Source: Altererythrobacter aquiaggeris (GTDB lineage Bacteria > Pseudomonadota > Alphaproteobacteria > Sphingomonadales > Sphingomonadaceae). From it: a stretch of 64,000 bases of DNA. The DNA lies in contig NZ_JBANRL010000001.1 in assembly GCF_037154015.1 (NCBI RefSeq), positions 992,001 through 1,056,000 of the forward strand, read 5' to 3'. Position 1 is the first letter of the stretch, and the number at the start of each line of letters is the position of its first letter. The translations under genes were made by a program, and so were the position numbers. Below, in pieces: positions 44,134 through 55,114 of the stretch. The notes beneath the pieces are model-generated. The model searched no databases, was not told the DNA's origin, and was given only the letters and a program-made list of their open reading frames with translations.

Positions 44134-45324
44134 ATGGCGAAGGCAAAATTTGAGCGGAACAAGCCGCACTGCAACATCGGCACCATCGGTCACGTTGACC
44201 ACGGCAAAACCACGCTGACAGCAGCTATCACGAAAGTGATGGCTGAAGTTAACGGCGGCGCGGCGGTCGATTTCGCAAACATCGACAAGGCACCTGAAGA
44301 GCGCGAGCGTGGCATCACGATCTCGACGGCTCACGTCGAATATGAGTCGGCAGCCCGTCACTACGCCCACGTCGATTGCCCGGGACACGCCGATTATGTG
44401 AAAAACATGATTACCGGTGCTGCCCAGATGGATGGCGCGATCCTGGTGGTGAACGCCGCTGACGGACCGATGCCGCAAACCCGTGAGCACATCCTGCTCG
44501 CGAAACAGGTCGGCGTGCCTTCGATGGTCGTTTACATGAACAAGGTCGATCAGGTTGACGACGACGAAATTCTAGAACTGGTTGAAATGGAAGTTCGCGA
44601 ACTTCTTTCGTCCTATGATTTCCCCGGTGACGACATCCCGATCATCAAGGGCTCGGCTCTGGCCGCGCTTGAAGGCCGTGATGATGAAATCGGCAAGAAC
44701 TCGATCATCGAACTGATGAACGCCGTCGATGAGCACATCCCGCAGCCGGATCGCCCGGTTGACAAGCCGTTCCTCATGCCGATCGAAGACGTGTTCTCGA
44801 TTTCCGGCCGTGGTACGGTGGTTACGGGCCGCGTCGAAACCGGCATCGTCAATGTTGGCGACGAAGTCGAAATCGTGGGCATCAGGGATACCGGCAAGAC
44901 GACTGTCACAGGCGTCGAAATGTTCCGCAAGCTGCTTGATCGCGGTGAAGCCGGTGACAACATCGGTGCACTGGTTCGCGGTGTAGGCCGTGAAGATGTC
45001 GAGCGCGGCCAGGTTTTGGCCAAGCCGGGTTCGGTTAATCCGCACACCGACTTCAGCGCAGAAGTCTATGTCCTGTCCAAGGACGAAGGCGGCCGTCACA
45101 CGCCATTCTTCGCGAACTACCGTCCACAGTTCTACTTCCGTACAACTGACGTAACCGGTGAAGTAATCCTCCCCGAGGGTACCGAGATGGTTATGCCAGG
45201 CGACAACGTGACGATCAACGTGAAGCTGATCGCACCAATCGCAATGGACGAAGGTCTTCGTTTCGCAATCCGTGAAGGCGGCCGCACGGTCGGTTCAGGG
45301 GTTGTCAGCAAGATTACGAAGTAA
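44134..45324 (+). CDS. tuf: Elongation factor Tu
   Basis: 396 residues. G1 [10 protein letters not shown]3 DCPGHADY, G4 NKVDQVDD; the C-terminal domain ends [15 protein letters not shown]. Delivers aminoacyl-tRNA. Only one copy is visible in this window. Confidence 0.99.
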   Translation: MAKAKFERNKPHCNIGTIGHVDHGKTTLTAAITKVMAEVNGGAAVDFANIDKAPEERERGITISTAHVEYESAARHYAHVDCPGHADYVKNMITGAAQMDGAILVVNAADGPMPQTREHILLAKQVGVPSMVVYMNKVDQVDDDEILELVEMEVRELLSSYDFPGDDIPIIKGSALAALEGRDDEIGKNSIIELMNAVDEHIPQPDRPVDKPFLMPIEDVFSISGRGTVVTGRVETGIVNVGDEVEIVGIRDTGKTTVTGVEMFRKLLDRGEAGDNIGALVRGVGREDVERGQVLAKPGSVNPHTDFSAEVYVLSKDEGGRHTPFFANYRPQFYFRTTDVTGEVILPEGTEMVMPGDNVTINVKLIAPIAMDEGLRFAIREGGRTVGSGVVSKITK

Positions 45325-45378
45325 TATAGGCTTCGAACCGGGTGGGTCCCTTAAGGGATTCGCCCGGTCTGGAATTTA

Positions 45379-45440
45379 GGGGGCCGCCCCTTCCTGCATC
45401 TTCGGAAGAAGGGCAGCGAGGCGGGGCGGTCCTTGTTTTA
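45379..45440 (+). terminator. Terminator-like structure after tuf
   Basis: A long stem formed by GGGGGCCGCCCC (45379-45390) and GCGGGGCGGTCC (45421-45432), with an internal smaller hairpin, ends in TTGTTTT. An additional hairpin (about 45336-45368, inner TCCCTTAAGGGA) lies just before it. Together they probably separate str from S10 transcription. Confidence 0.6.
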
Positions 45441-45491
45441 TGGAAATTTCCCTTTGGGATGTTTCCTGGCTCTTTCGCATCGGTATAGGTA

Positions 45492-45803
45492 ATGGAAGCT
45501 CAGAATATCCGCATTCGCCTCAAGGCGTTCGATCACCGCGTTCTCGACCAGGCAACTGGCGAAATCGCAGAAACCGCACGTCGCACAGGCGCGCTTATTC
45601 GCGGCCCCATTCCCATGCCGACGCGTATCGAGAAATTTACCGTGAACCGCGGTCCGCACATCGACAAGAAGTCGCGGGAACAGTTCGAGGTACGTACTTT
45701 CAAACGGCTGCTCGATATCGTTCAGCCTAACGCCCAGACAGTTGATGCTTTGATGAAGCTCGACCTGGCTGCCGGCGTAAATGTTGAGATCAAGCTGGCT
45801 TGA
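45492..45803 (+). CDS. rpsJ: Ribosomal protein uS10
   Basis: 103 residues. [59 protein letters not shown]. First S10-operon gene; also NusE in antitermination. Confidence 0.98.
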   Translation: MEAQNIRIRLKAFDHRVLDQATGEIAETARRTGALIRGPIPMPTRIEKFTVNRGPHIDKKSREQFEVRTFKRLLDIVQPNAQTVDALMKLDLAAGVNVEIKLA

Positions 45804-45940
45804 TCTCCGCTGTCTGACGCAGATCAGGCCGCAGACTACGAGATACCGCCGGGTTCACCCGGGCTGCGTCTCCCGTCTCGCTCTTCGTCTGAAGAGCACC
45901 TAGCCCGGACGGGGCGACGTATGACAATTTGGGCTGGCAA

Positions 45941-45964
45941 GCACCTGGAAATGGTTCCGGGTGC
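45941..45964 (+). promoter_or_regulatory. Hairpin in the rpsJ-rplC spacer
   Basis: GCACCTGGAA pairs with TTCCGGGTGC around ATGG, followed by CTCTGTTT and the AGGAG of rplC. The spacer (45804-45985) is unusually long for an S10 cluster and also holds a CCGGG/CCCGG hairpin near 45850. Confidence 0.45.
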
Positions 45965-45985
45965 CTCTGTTTAGGAGTTCTGGTC

Positions 45986-46864
45986 ATGCGCACTGGCGTG
46001 ATCGCTAAAAAAGTCGGAATGACCCGCCTGTTCCAGGAGGATGGCCGCCACGTGCCGGTTACAGTCCTCGCTCTGGAAGAGTGTCAGGTTGTTTCCCATC
46101 GTACTCAAGAGCGTGACGGATACGTCGCGCTCCAGGTCGGTTCCGGCGAAGCGAAACAAAAAAATGTAAACAAGCCTCAACGCGAACATTTCGCGAAGGC
46201 TGAAGTTGGTCTCAAGCGCAAGGTCGCCGAGTTCCGTCTGGATAGCGAAGATGCTTTGCTGCCCGTCGGTGCGCGGATCAGTGCTGATCACTTTATCGCC
46301 GGCCAGAAAGTTGACATCACCGGCTATACGCAGGGTAAAGGCTTTGCCGGCGCCATGAAGCGTTGGGGCTTCGGTGGTCTTCGGGCGACGCATGGTGTTT
46401 CGATCTCTCACCGTTCGCACGGTTCGACGGGTAACCGTCAGGATCCGGGCCGCGTTTTCAAGAACAAGAAGATGGCGGGCCACATGGGTGATCGCCAGCG
46501 CACGCAGCAAAACCTCGAAGTCGTCCGCACGGATGCCGATCGCGGTCTGATCTTTGTCAAAGGCTCCGTGCCCGGCACAAAGAACAGCTGGATGCTGATC
46601 CGTGATGCTGTCAAAATCGTTCACAAGGATCTTCCGTTTCCCGGCGTAATGCGCCGCAACCAGGACGAGTTTGCTTCCGAGGAAGCGACGCCTGGTCTGG
46701 TCGAAAGTGCCGCCGAGCATGAAGTAGGGCTGGAAGTTCCTGCAGCGCAGCAAGCCGAGCTCCTCAAAGAGCAGTCAGCTGGCGTTGAAGCCGACAATGG
46801 CTCTGAATCCAACAATGATGCATCCGATGCCAAGCCGGCTGACGATGCGAACAAGGAGGGCTGA
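45986..46864 (+). CDS. rplC: Ribosomal protein uL3 with long acidic tail
   Basis: 292 residues against about 210 in most bacteria. The core includes [50 protein letters not shown] and [19 protein letters not shown]. From about residue 226 the protein continues as an acidic, Ala/Glu/Asp-rich tail with little predicted structure. Start ATG 45986. Confidence 0.97.
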   Translation: MRTGVIAKKVGMTRLFQEDGRHVPVTVLALEECQVVSHRTQERDGYVALQVGSGEAKQKNVNKPQREHFAKAEVGLKRKVAEFRLDSEDALLPVGARISADHFIAGQKVDITGYTQGKGFAGAMKRWGFGGLRATHGVSISHRSHGSTGNRQDPGRVFKNKKMAGHMGDRQRTQQNLEVVRTDADRGLIFVKGSVPGTKNSWMLIRDAVKIVHKDLPFPGVMRRNQDEFASEEATPGLVESAAEHEVGLEVPAAQQAELLKEQSAGVEADNGSESNNDASDAKPADDANKEG

Positions 46865-46866
46865 TC

Positions 46867-47484
46867 ATGAAGGTCAAGCTCCAAACGCTGGAAGGCAAGG
46901 CCGGTAAGGGCGATGTCGAGCTGGACGAGGCCGTATTCGGTCTTGAGCCGCGCGCCGACATCCTGCACCGTGTCGTAGTCTGGCAGCTGGAAAATCGCCG
47001 CGGAACCGCACGTGCCGCTCGTGAGCGGTCGGACGTCAACCGCACCGGCAAGAAATACGGCAAGCAAAAAGGTGGCGGTGTTGCCCGTCACGGTGACCGC
47101 AAGGCACCGATCTTTATCGGTGGTGGTAAAGCGCACGGCCCGCGCCGTCGTGACTTCAATCAGTCGCTGAACAAGAAGATCCGCGCGCTAGGCTTGAAAA
47201 TGGCGCTTTCATCGAAGGCGAAGGACGGCCTCGTGGTCGTTGACAATCTGGATATGAAGGCCGGTAAGACCAAGGCGTTGGCTGAAAGCTTCGGCTTCAC
47301 GGGCAAGGTTCTGGTTATCGACGGTGACAGCGTTAACGAAACGTTCGCCCGGGCATCCGCAAACCTGATCGGGATCAACGTGATGCCGGCCCAGGGTGCG
47401 AATGTTTATGATATCCTGAAGCACGATACGCTGATCCTGACCAAGGCTGCGATCGAAAAGCTGGAGGCGCGTTTCAATGGCTAA
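46867..47484 (+). CDS. rplD: Ribosomal protein uL4
   Basis: 205 residues. [46 protein letters not shown] is the tunnel loop. L4 represses the S10 operon in E. coli. It overlaps rplW by 8 bp. Confidence 0.98.
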   Translation: MKVKLQTLEGKAGKGDVELDEAVFGLEPRADILHRVVVWQLENRRGTARAARERSDVNRTGKKYGKQKGGGVARHGDRKAPIFIGGGKAHGPRRRDFNQSLNKKIRALGLKMALSSKAKDGLVVVDNLDMKAGKTKALAESFGFTGKVLVIDGDSVNETFARASANLIGINVMPAQGANVYDILKHDTLILTKAAIEKLEARFNG

Positions 47485-47785
47485 AAAGCAAGAAGTCGAC
47501 GCCCGTCACTATGACGTGATCCTTGCGCCGCACATCACCGAGAAAGCTACGCTGCTCTCCGAGCATAATGCAGTGGTTTTCAAGGTTGGTGGTGACGCGA
47601 CCAAGCCGCAGATCAAGGAAGCCGTCGAGGCGATCTTTGATGTGAAGGTGACCGGTGTGAACACCATTGTCCAGAAGGGCAAAACGAAGCGCTGGAAGGG
47701 CCGTCCCTACAAGCGCACCGATCTGAAAAAGGCGATCGTGACGCTGGCCGAAGGCCAGTCAATCGACGTCACCAGCGGTATCTGA
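47477..47785 (+). CDS. rplW: Ribosomal protein uL23
   Basis: 102 residues. [30 protein letters not shown] and [21 protein letters not shown]. Exit-tunnel protein and docking site for trigger factor and SRP. Confidence 0.97.
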   Translation: MAKKQEVDARHYDVILAPHITEKATLLSEHNAVVFKVGGDATKPQIKEAVEAIFDVKVTGVNTIVQKGKTKRWKGRPYKRTDLKKAIVTLAEGQSIDVTSGI

Positions 47786-47808
47786 GGCCAGGGGATTAGG
47801 AACGCATA

Positions 47809-48645
47809 ATGGCACTCAAAAGCTATAAACCAACGAGCCCGGCGCGCCGCGGCCTCGTCCTTGTCGATAAGTCCGGCCTCTGGAAGGGCAAGCCGGTAAA
47901 GTCGCTGGTCGAGGGTAAACGCAAGACGGGCGGCCGCAACAACAAAGGTCACGTGACTTCACGCGGCATTGGTGGCGGTCACAAACAAAAATATCGTTTT
48001 ATCGACTTCAAACGACGGAAATTCGACGTTGAAGCCACTGTTGAGCGGATCGAATATGATCCTAACCGCACGGCCTTCATCGCTCTGTTGAAGTATGACG
48101 ATGGCGAGATTGCCTATATCATTTGCCCGCAGCGTGTCGCTGTCGGTGACAAAGTGATTGCCGGCAAGAAAACCGATACCAAGCCTGGCAATGCCATGCT
48201 TCTTAGCGAAATGCCGGTTGGCACCATTTGCCACAATGTTGAAATGAAGCCGGGCAAGGGTGGTCAGATTGCGCGATCGGCGGGCACTTATGTGCAGCTG
48301 GTCGGCCGTGACCGCGGGATGGTGATCGTTCGTCTGAATTCGGGTGAACAACGCTATATTCGCGGTGATTGCATGGGCACGGTTGGCGCGGTTTCCAACC
48401 CCGACAATTCGAACCAGACACTCGCCAAGGCTGGACGCAATCGCTGGCGCGGCAAGAAACCGCTTACCCGCGGTGTCGCAAAGAACCCTGTCGATCACCC
48501 GCATGGTGGTGGCGAAGGCCGTACTTCGGGTGGTCGTCATCCGGTTACGCCTTGGGGCAAGCCTACAAAGGGTGCTCGTACCCGCAAAAACAAGCAGACG
48601 GACAAGATGATTATCCGTTCGCGTCACGCCAAGAAGAAGAGGTAA
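47809..48645 (+). CDS. rplB: Ribosomal protein uL2
   Basis: 278 residues. Peptidyl-transferase-region protein; the conserved [19 protein letters not shown] loop (with the catalytically relevant His) and the C-terminal KTSK-type basic tail are present. Confidence 0.98.
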   Translation: MALKSYKPTSPARRGLVLVDKSGLWKGKPVKSLVEGKRKTGGRNNKGHVTSRGIGGGHKQKYRFIDFKRRKFDVEATVERIEYDPNRTAFIALLKYDDGEIAYIICPQRVAVGDKVIAGKKTDTKPGNAMLLSEMPVGTICHNVEMKPGKGGQIARSAGTYVQLVGRDRGMVIVRLNSGEQRYIRGDCMGTVGAVSNPDNSNQTLAKAGRNRWRGKKPLTRGVAKNPVDHPHGGGEGRTSGGRHPVTPWGKPTKGARTRKNKQTDKMIIRSRHAKKKR

Positions 48646-48650
48646 CGGAC

Positions 48651-48926
48651 ATGGCACGTTCCGTATGGAAAGGTCCGTTTGTCGAACTGAGCCTGCTCAA
48701 GAAAGCAGAAGAAGCCCAGGACGCAAGCAACAGCAAGCCGATCAAAACCTGGTCGCGGCGCTCGACTGTACTTCCGCAATTCGTCGGCCTGACGTTCAGC
48801 GTCTATAATGGTCACAAGTTCATCCCGGTCTCGGTTAACGAAGACATGGTCGGTCACAAGCTCGGTGAATTCGCGCCAACGCGCACATTCCCCGGTCACG
48901 CGTCCGACAAGAAGGGCAAGCGATAA
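48651..48926 (+). CDS. rpsS: Ribosomal protein uS19
   Basis: 91 residues. [52 protein letters not shown]. Overlaps rplV by one base (TAATG). Confidence 0.98.
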   Translation: MARSVWKGPFVELSLLKKAEEAQDASNSKPIKTWSRRSTVLPQFVGLTFSVYNGHKFIPVSVNEDMVGHKLGEFAPTRTFPGHASDKKGKR

Positions 48927-49309
48927 TGGGCAAGGCTAAATCCCCCCGCCGTGTTGGCGAGAATGAAGCCCTGGCTGTCGGCACGCTCATCCGCGGGTCG
49001 GCCCAGAAGCTTAATCTGGTTGCGGAGTTGATCCGCGGCAAGAAGGTCGAAGATGCGCTGAACATTCTCGCGTTCTCGAAGAAATCGATGGCGCGCGATG
49101 CCACCAAGGTTCTTGCAAGTGCGATTGCCAATGCCGAGAACAATCATGATCTCGATGTTGATGCTCTGATCGTTCACGAAGCGAGCGTCGGCAAATCGAT
49201 CACCATGAAGCGTTTCCACACACGCGGACGCGGTAAATCAACGCGTATACTGAAGCCGTTCAGCCGGCTGCGTATTGTTGTGCGCGAACACGAAGGCGAG
49301 GAGGCGTAA
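48926..49309 (+). CDS. rplV: Ribosomal protein uL22
   Basis: 127 residues. [21 protein letters not shown] and the tunnel beta-hairpin [20 protein letters not shown]. Macrolide-tunnel residues look ordinary. Confidence 0.97.
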   Translation: MGKAKSPRRVGENEALAVGTLIRGSAQKLNLVAELIRGKKVEDALNILAFSKKSMARDATKVLASAIANAENNHDLDVDALIVHEASVGKSITMKRFHTRGRGKSTRILKPFSRLRIVVREHEGEEA

Positions 49310-49312
49310 GTC

Positions 49313-50008
49313 ATGGGTCATAAAAGTAATCCGATCGGCCTGCGCCTGCAGATCAACCGCACCTGGGACAGCCGCTGGTACGCTGAAGGGCGGAACTATG
49401 CGCAGCTGCTCAAGGAAGACATCGAAATCCGCAAGCACATCATTGATTCGCTGCCGCAGGCCGCGATTTCAAAGGTTGTGATCGAACGTCCGGCCAAGCT
49501 GTGCCGCGTGTCGATCTACGCTGCGCGGCCCGGTGTTATCATCGGCAAGAAGGGCGCGGATATCGAAAAGCTGCGCTCCAAACTTGCTGAAATGACGGAC
49601 AGCGACGTCAAGCTGAACATTGTTGAAATCCGCAAGCCGGAAATTGACGCCAAGCTCGTTGCTCAAGGTATCGCGGATCAGCTGATACGCCGGATCGCCT
49701 TCCGCCGCGCGATGAAGCGCGCCATGCAGTCCGCCATGCGGCTGGGTGCCGAAGGCATCAAGATCCAGTGCGGCGGCCGCCTTGGCGGCGCTGAAATCGC
49801 CCGCGTTGAACGCTACCACGAGGGCCGCGTGCCGCTTCATACGTTGCGCGCCAATGTGGACTACGCCGAAGCCGAAGCTCTGACTGCCTATGGCATCATC
49901 GGCATCAAGGTCTGGGTCTTCAAGGGAGAAATCCTGGCGAATGATCCAACTGCACAAGACAGGCTGATGATGGAAGCACAGACTTCCGGCGTCCGTCCTG
50001 CTCGCTGA
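49313..50008 (+). CDS. rpsC: Ribosomal protein uS3
   Basis: 231 residues. Starts [22 protein letters not shown] domain with [17 protein letters not shown]-terminal [15 protein letters not shown]. mRNA entry-channel protein. Confidence 0.98.
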   Translation: MGHKSNPIGLRLQINRTWDSRWYAEGRNYAQLLKEDIEIRKHIIDSLPQAAISKVVIERPAKLCRVSIYAARPGVIIGKKGADIEKLRSKLAEMTDSDVKLNIVEIRKPEIDAKLVAQGIADQLIRRIAFRRAMKRAMQSAMRLGAEGIKIQCGGRLGGAEIARVERYHEGRVPLHTLRANVDYAEAEALTAYGIIGIKVWVFKGEILANDPTAQDRLMMEAQTSGVRPAR

Positions 50009-50029
50009 TAGAATTCGAGAGTAAGCACC

Positions 50030-50461
50030 ATGCTGCAACCGAAAAAAACAAAATACCGGAAGGCTTTCAAAGGCCGGATCAAGGGTAACGCCCGTGGCGG
50101 TACGGATTTGAACTTCGGTTCTTATGGCCTCAAGGCCATGGAGCCCGAGCGTATCACATCGCGTCAGATCGAAGCGGCTCGCCGTGCGATCACGCGTCAC
50201 ATCAAGCGTCAGGGACGTTTGTGGATCCGTATTTTCCCCGATGTGCCGGTTTCCAAGAAACCAGCGGAAGTCCGTCAGGGTAAAGGTAAGGGTTCGGTCG
50301 AATATTGGGCAGCCAGGGTCAAGCCAGGGCGGATCATTTTCGAACTGGATGGCGTCCCCGGTCCACTCGCAGCGGTCGCATTCGAGCGTGCTGCGATGAA
50401 ACTTCCGATCAAAACCAAGGTCGTTGCCCGTCTGGGTGACACCACGCATCTGGAGGGTTGA
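50030..50461 (+). CDS. rplP: Ribosomal protein uL16
   Basis: 143 residues. [59 protein letters not shown]. Near the A-site tRNA. The stop shares its last base with the start region of rpmC. Confidence 0.98.
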   Translation: MLQPKKTKYRKAFKGRIKGNARGGTDLNFGSYGLKAMEPERITSRQIEAARRAITRHIKRQGRLWIRIFPDVPVSKKPAEVRQGKGKGSVEYWAARVKPGRIIFELDGVPGPLAAVAFERAAMKLPIKTKVVARLGDTTHLEG

Positions 50462-50463
50462 TG

Positions 50464-50673
50464 ATGGCCAAGATCGAAGACCTGCGGACCAAGTCCGATG
50501 ACGAACTGACAGTCGAACTGTCCGAACTGAAGCGCGAGCAATTCAACCTTCGTTTTCAGTCGGCTACCAACCAGTTGGAACGCCCCGCGCGAATCCAGGA
50601 AGTTCGCCGCGACATCGCCCGCATCAAAACGCTAAAGAACGAGCGGGCGGCTAGCGCCACCGCCAAGGCTTGA
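50464..50673 (+). CDS. rpmC: Ribosomal protein uL29
   Basis: 69 residues: [37 protein letters not shown]. The second ATG of an ATGATG pair (50464) is spaced 6 nt from GGAGGG, better than 50461. Confidence 0.96.
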   Translation: MAKIEDLRTKSDDELTVELSELKREQFNLRFQSATNQLERPARIQEVRRDIARIKTLKNERAASATAKA

Positions 50674-50683
50674 GGACAAACCG

Positions 50684-50983
50684 ATGCCTAAACGTATCCT
50701 GGTCGGAACTGTAACCTCCGACAAGATGAACAAGTCCGTGACCGTGAAGGTCGAACGCAAGGTGAAGCACCCGCTTTATGGGAAGATCATCCGGCGTTCG
50801 AAGAATTATCACGCTCATGACGAAGAAAACGCTCACAAAGTGGGTGACACCGTCCGGATCGAGGAGACCAAACCGATCTCCAAGACCAAAACCTGGAGGG
50901 TGCTCGACACCCTGCAGGCGGGCAAAGGTGTTGCAGTCGATGCCGATATCGAAGTCGAAGCGGCCGCCGGCAGCAACACGTAA
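50684..50983 (+). CDS. rpsQ: Ribosomal protein uS17
   Basis: 99 residues, a little longer than the usual 80-85 because of an acidic C-terminal tail ([14 protein letters not shown]). Core: [39 protein letters not shown]. Confidence 0.96.
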   Translation: MPKRILVGTVTSDKMNKSVTVKVERKVKHPLYGKIIRRSKNYHAHDEENAHKVGDTVRIEETKPISKTKTWRVLDTLQAGKGVAVDADIEVEAAAGSNT

Positions 50984-51050
50984 GTTTTTGGAACTGCCAG
51001 ACTGGTTTCGGCCATCGTTCTGGCAAGCCGTGTAAGAAGGAACTGAATCC

Positions 51051-51419
51051 ATGATTCAGATGCAGTCTAACCTCGAAGTCGCTGACAATAGCGGCGCGAA
51101 GCGCGTCCAGTGCATCAAGGTACTGGGCGGGTCAAAGCGCCGTTTTGCAAGCGTTGGCGACGTGATCGTTGTTTCCATCAAGGAAGCAGCCCCGCGCGCC
51201 AAGGTAAAGAAGGGCGATGTTCACCGCGCTGTGATCGTCCGGACCCGCAAGGATGTCCGCCGCACCGACGGCAGCGTCATCCGTTTCGACAGCAATGCCG
51301 CTGTCCTCGTCAACAAGAGCGAAGAGCCGATCGGCACACGTATCTTTGGCCCGGTCGTTCGCGAACTTCGCGGCCGCGGGTTCATGAAGATTATCTCGCT
51401 CGCACCGGAGGTGTTGTGA
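51051..51419 (+). CDS. rplN: Ribosomal protein uL14
   Basis: 122 residues. [61 protein letters not shown]. Overlaps rplX by one base. Confidence 0.98.
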   Translation: MIQMQSNLEVADNSGAKRVQCIKVLGGSKRRFASVGDVIVVSIKEAAPRAKVKKGDVHRAVIVRTRKDVRRTDGSVIRFDSNAAVLVNKSEEPIGTRIFGPVVRELRGRGFMKIISLAPEVL

Positions 51420-51739
51420 TGGGCGCTGCTCGTATCAAGAAGGGCGACAGCGTTGTCGTGCTTTCGGGCAAAGACAAGGGCCGTACCGGCACTGTCTCCA
51501 AGGTCTCGCCAAAAGACGGCAAGGTCGTGGTCGAAGGCATCAATATCGCTGCGCGTCACCGCAAACCAACCCAGGCAAATCCGCAAGGCGGCATCGACCG
51601 GTTCGAAGCCCCGATGCATATTTGCAAGGTTGCTGTTGCCGATCCCAAGGACGGCAAACCCACCCGCGTCCGCTTTGAAGAGCATGACGGCAAGAAGGTC
51701 CGCGTGGCCGTGAAGTCGGGGGAAAAGATCGATGGCTGA
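51419..51739 (+). CDS. rplX: Ribosomal protein uL24
   Basis: 106 residues. KOW motif in [36 protein letters not shown]. The start ATG at 51419 overlaps the rplN stop. Overlaps rplE by 8 bp. Confidence 0.96.
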   Translation: MGAARIKKGDSVVVLSGKDKGRTGTVSKVSPKDGKVVVEGINIAARHRKPTQANPQGGIDRFEAPMHICKVAVADPKDGKPTRVRFEEHDGKKVRVAVKSGEKIDG

Positions 51740-52319
51740 TAAGTATGTAGCCCGTATGCGGAAACGCTATGACGACGAGATCGTCAAAGCGATGACCGAA
51801 AAGTTCGGATATAAAAACCGGATGGAAGTCCCCTCGATTTCCAAGGTCGTGCTCAACATGGGCGTCGGCGAAGCCAGCCAGGACAAGAAAAAGGTCCAGA
51901 CTGCTGCCGAAGAAATGGAACTGATTGCCGGTCAGAAGCCGGTTATCACCAAGGCGAAGAAGTCGATCGCACAGTTCAAGCTGCGCGAAGGCATGCCGAT
52001 CGGTGCGAAGGTTACCCTTCGCCGCGAGCGGATGTATGAATTCCTCGACCGTCTCATCACAATCGCAATGCCCCGCATTCGAGATTTCCGCGGTGTAAAC
52101 CCGAAGAGCTTCGACGGACGCGGCAATTACGCGATGGGTCTGAAGGAACAGATCGTGTTCCCCGAGATCAGCTATGACCGGATCGACCAGGTTCGCGGCA
52201 TGGATGTTATTGTAACCACAACGGCGAAAACTGACGATGAAGCGCGCGAATTGCTGCGCCTGTTCGGTTTCCCGTTCCCCGCAGAAGTGCAGGGCGAAGA
52301 AGAAAAGGCGGCGGCGTAA
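51732..52319 (+). CDS. rplE: Ribosomal protein uL5
   Basis: 195 residues. [57 protein letters not shown]. 5S rRNA binder; slightly extended acidic C terminus. Confidence 0.98.
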   Translation: MADKYVARMRKRYDDEIVKAMTEKFGYKNRMEVPSISKVVLNMGVGEASQDKKKVQTAAEEMELIAGQKPVITKAKKSIAQFKLREGMPIGAKVTLRRERMYEFLDRLITIAMPRIRDFRGVNPKSFDGRGNYAMGLKEQIVFPEISYDRIDQVRGMDVIVTTTAKTDDEARELLRLFGFPFPAEVQGEEEKAAA

Positions 52320-52345
52320 GCCGTGCGTAGAGGAGCTTAAGTCCA

Positions 52346-52651
52346 ATGGCGAAACTGAGTTCGATCAATAAAAACGAGAAGCGCAAGCTGCTCGTGAAAA
52401 AGTATGCTGCAAAGTATGCCAGGCTGAAGGAAACGGCGAACGACAAGTCGCTCGACGAGGGCGAACGTTTGATTGCCCGCCTGCAGATGGCTGAATTGCC
52501 GCGTAATGCAAATCCCACCCGTGTACGCAACCGCTGCACCACCACCGGCCGCCCGCGCGGCTATTATCGCAAGTTCGGCCTCAACCGGATCGAATTGCGT
52601 AATCTCGCCAACAAGGGGCTTATCCCCGGCGTGACGAAGTCGAGCTGGTAA
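52346..52651 (+). CDS. rpsN: Ribosomal protein uS14 (zinc-free type)
   Basis: 101 residues. [39 protein letters not shown]. It lacks the CxxC pairs of the short zinc form. Confidence 0.97.
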   Translation: MAKLSSINKNEKRKLLVKKYAAKYARLKETANDKSLDEGERLIARLQMAELPRNANPTRVRNRCTTTGRPRGYYRKFGLNRIELRNLANKGLIPGVTKSSW

Positions 52652-52661
52652 GGATCAGAAT

Positions 52662-53057
52662 ATGTCATTGACCGATCCCGTAGGTGATATGCTCACCCGC
52701 ATCCGCAACGGCCAGCGAGCCAAGAAGGATTCCGTCCTCTCGCCCGCGTCGAAGCTGCGTGCCAACGTGCTGGAAGTACTCCAGCGCGAAGGTTACATCC
52801 GCGGCTATGCCGAGGACGATACAGGTGCCCACAAGGCGCTCAAGATCGAACTCAAATATTTCGAGGGTGAGCCTGCTATTAAGCACGTCGCCCGCGTGTC
52901 CAAGCCGGGCCGCCGCGTATATTCGGGTAGCCGCGAGCTGCCTGTCATTCGCAACGGCCTTGGCATCACCATCGTCTCGACACCCAAGGGTGTGCTTTCG
53001 GACGCCGAAGCGCGCTCCGAAAACGTCGGCGGCGAAGTGCTTGCGGAGGTATACTGA
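52662..53057 (+). CDS. rpsH: Ribosomal protein uS8
   Basis: 131 residues. [42 protein letters not shown]8 is the spc-operon repressor in E. coli. Overlaps rplF by one base. Confidence 0.98.
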   Translation: MSLTDPVGDMLTRIRNGQRAKKDSVLSPASKLRANVLEVLQREGYIRGYAEDDTGAHKALKIELKYFEGEPAIKHVARVSKPGRRVYSGSRELPVIRNGLGITIVSTPKGVLSDAEARSENVGGEVLAEVY

Positions 53058-53590
53058 TGAGCCGCATCGGTAAAAAAGCCGTTGCCATTCCCTCTGGCGT
53101 AACCGCCAATATCGAGAATGGCACACTCAGCGTGAAGGGCCCCAAGGGTACGCTCACGATGGGTTTGGCAGAAGACATTGATTACAAGGTTGAAGGCGAC
53201 GAGATCGTCGTCAAGCCGGCTAACGATACCAAGCGTGCGAAATCCTTTTGGGGTATGCACCGCACACTGGTTTCGAACCTGGTCGAAGGCGTAACCGACG
53301 GGTTTACCAAGGTGCTCGAAATTTCGGGTGTTGGTTATCGTGCATCGACGCAGGGCAAGAAGCTCAAGCTTCAGCTCGGCTTCAGCCACGATGTCGACCT
53401 TGATGTGCCGGAAGGCATCGAAGTAAAGACGCCGGATCAGACCACCATTGAAATCAGCGGATCCGACAAACAGGCCGTTGGCCAGTTTGCCGCCGAAGTC
53501 CGTCGCTGGAGAAAGCCTGAGCCTTACAAGGGCAAGGGTATCAAGTACCGCGGCGAATACGTCTTCCGCAAGGAAGGGAAGAAGAAGTAA
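53057..53590 (+). CDS. rplF: Ribosomal protein uL6
   Basis: 177 residues. [57 protein letters not shown]. Confidence 0.98.
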   Translation: MSRIGKKAVAIPSGVTANIENGTLSVKGPKGTLTMGLAEDIDYKVEGDEIVVKPANDTKRAKSFWGMHRTLVSNLVEGVTDGFTKVLEISGVGYRASTQGKKLKLQLGFSHDVDLDVPEGIEVKTPDQTTIEISGSDKQAVGQFAAEVRRWRKPEPYKGKGIKYRGEYVFRKEGKKK

Positions 53591-53591
53591 G

Positions 53592-53936
53592 ATGGCAAAG
53601 CTTTCTCTATTCGAACGGCGTCGTCGCCGCGTCCGCTCGGCACTGCGTGCCCGTGGTGGTGACCGTCCTCGCCTTTCGGTGCATCGCACCGGCCGGCATA
53701 TCTATGCCCAGATCATCAATGACGGCGAAGGCCGCACCATTGCTGCTGCTTCCACGCTTGGCGTGAAAAACTCGGGCGCTAATGTTGATGCCGCTGTAAA
53801 GGTTGGCAAGGATATCGCCGCCGCCGCCAAAAAGGCCGGCGTCACGACTGTCGTGTTCGATCGCGGCGGTTTCCTTTTCCACGGCCGCGTCAAGGCGCTG
53901 GCCGATGCCGCCCGCGAAGGCGGGCTGGAGTTCTGA
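53592..53936 (+). CDS. rplR: Ribosomal protein uL18
   Basis: 114 residues. [57 protein letters not shown]. 5S rRNA binder; ATG one base after the rplF stop. Confidence 0.97.
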   Translation: MAKLSLFERRRRRVRSALRARGGDRPRLSVHRTGRHIYAQIINDGEGRTIAAASTLGVKNSGANVDAAVKVGKDIAAAAKKAGVTTVVFDRGGFLFHGRVKALADAAREGGLEF

Positions 53937-53938
53937 TC

Positions 53939-54802
53939 ATGGCTGATAAAACAACAACCGAAGACACCGCTCCCGAAGCGAAAGCTGAAGAGACCAAAGT
54001 AGAAGCCAAGGCTGAACAGCCTAAGGCCGATGCCGCACCGGTGGTCGATAATGCCGGTTCAACCCCGACACCTGTCACGACAACAACCGAAGCTGCGACC
54101 AACCAGTCTGCCGCTGCGGGTGATCCGTCTCAGCCGCGCTCCGGCCGCGGTGGGCGCGGTGGTGGTGGCCGCGATAACAATCGTGGTGGCGGCGGTGCCG
54201 GCGGCGGCGGTGGCCGCGGCCGTGGTGGCCGCGACAACAATCGCCGTGGTGGCCGCGAAGAAGAAGATGACGGCACAATCGAAAAGCTGGTGCACATCAA
54301 CCGCGTGTCGAAAACTGTCAAGGGCGGTAAGCGTTTCGGTTTTGCGGCACTGGTTGTGGTTGGCGATGGCACTGGCCGCGTCGGCTTCGGAAAGGGCAAG
54401 GCACGTGAAGTGCCCGAAGCTATCAACAAGGCTACTGCTGCTGCCAAGAAGAAGATGATCCGCGTCCCGCTCAAGGAAGGTCGCACGCTCCATCATGATG
54501 CCAAAGGGCGTTTTGGTGCTGGCAAGGTCACCGTCCGTTCGGCACCAGCTGGTACCGGCATCATTGCCGGCGGCCCGATGCGTGCCGTTTTCGAAAGCCT
54601 GGGCGTTGCTGATGTTGTGACCAAATCGGTCGGCACATCGAACCCCTACAACATGATCCGCGCAACCTTCGATGCGCTGGTGAACCAGACTTCGCCGAAG
54701 TCTGTCGCACAGCGCCGCGGTAAAAAGGTTGCCGACCTGCTGGGTCGCGGTGGATCCAGCGAAGCGGAAGCTGATGCTGAAGCCGCAGCGGTTACGGAGT
54801 AA
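53939..54802 (+). CDS. rpsE: Ribosomal protein uS5 with RGG-rich N-terminal extension
   Basis: 287 residues, about 110 more than the E. coli protein. Residues 1-60 are acidic and Ala/Thr/Lys-rich. Residues 67-107 are an [10 protein letters not shown] low-complexity block encoded by repeated GGTGGCCGCGA-type DNA. The canonical domain starts at [20 protein letters not shown] with [20 protein letters not shown]. The C terminus has an acidic tail ([13 protein letters not shown]). Confidence 0.97.
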   Translation: MADKTTTEDTAPEAKAEETKVEAKAEQPKADAAPVVDNAGSTPTPVTTTTEAATNQSAAAGDPSQPRSGRGGRGGGGRDNNRGGGGAGGGGGRGRGGRDNNRRGGREEEDDGTIEKLVHINRVSKTVKGGKRFGFAALVVVGDGTGRVGFGKGKAREVPEAINKATAAAKKKMIRVPLKEGRTLHHDAKGRFGAGKVTVRSAPAGTGIIAGGPMRAVFESLGVADVVTKSVGTSNPYNMIRATFDALVNQTSPKSVAQRRGKKVADLLGRGGSSEAEADAEAAAVTE

Positions 54803-54807
54803 GATCA

Positions 54808-54993
54808 ATGGCTGACAAGAAAACCATCAAGCTCAAGCAGATCGGTTCACCGATCCGCCGCCCGGCAGCCCAGCGCAAGATGTTGATCGGCCTCGGCCTC
54901 AACAAAATGCACAAGGTTGTCGAATTGACCGACACCGCCGAGGTGCGTGGCGCCATCGCCAAGCTGCCCCATATGGTACAGGTCGTCGACTGA
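54808..54993 (+). CDS. rpmD: Ribosomal protein uL30
   Basis: 61 residues. [40 protein letters not shown]. Separated from rpsE by 5 bp. Confidence 0.97.
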   Translation: MADKKTIKLKQIGSPIRRPAAQRKMLIGLGLNKMHKVVELTDTAEVRGAIAKLPHMVQVVD

Positions 54994-55014
54994 CTGTAAA
55001 TCATTGACTTAGGG

Positions 55015-55047
55015 CGGCCCGGGCTTGTACCGGGCCGTTCCTGTTTT
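55015..55047 (+). terminator. Terminator/attenuator-like hairpin between rpmD and rplO
   Basis: CGGCCCGG (55015-55022) pairs perfectly with CCGGGCCG (55030-55037) around a 7-nt loop, followed by TTCCTGTTTT. It lies in the middle of an operon that must continue. Confidence 0.5.
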
Positions 55048-55114
55048 CGGCCCAATCCCGGGTCATTTAGCGCGAACCCTTCGGGGCCTAGTAAGCGAAA
55101 GCGAGTGCAAGACC

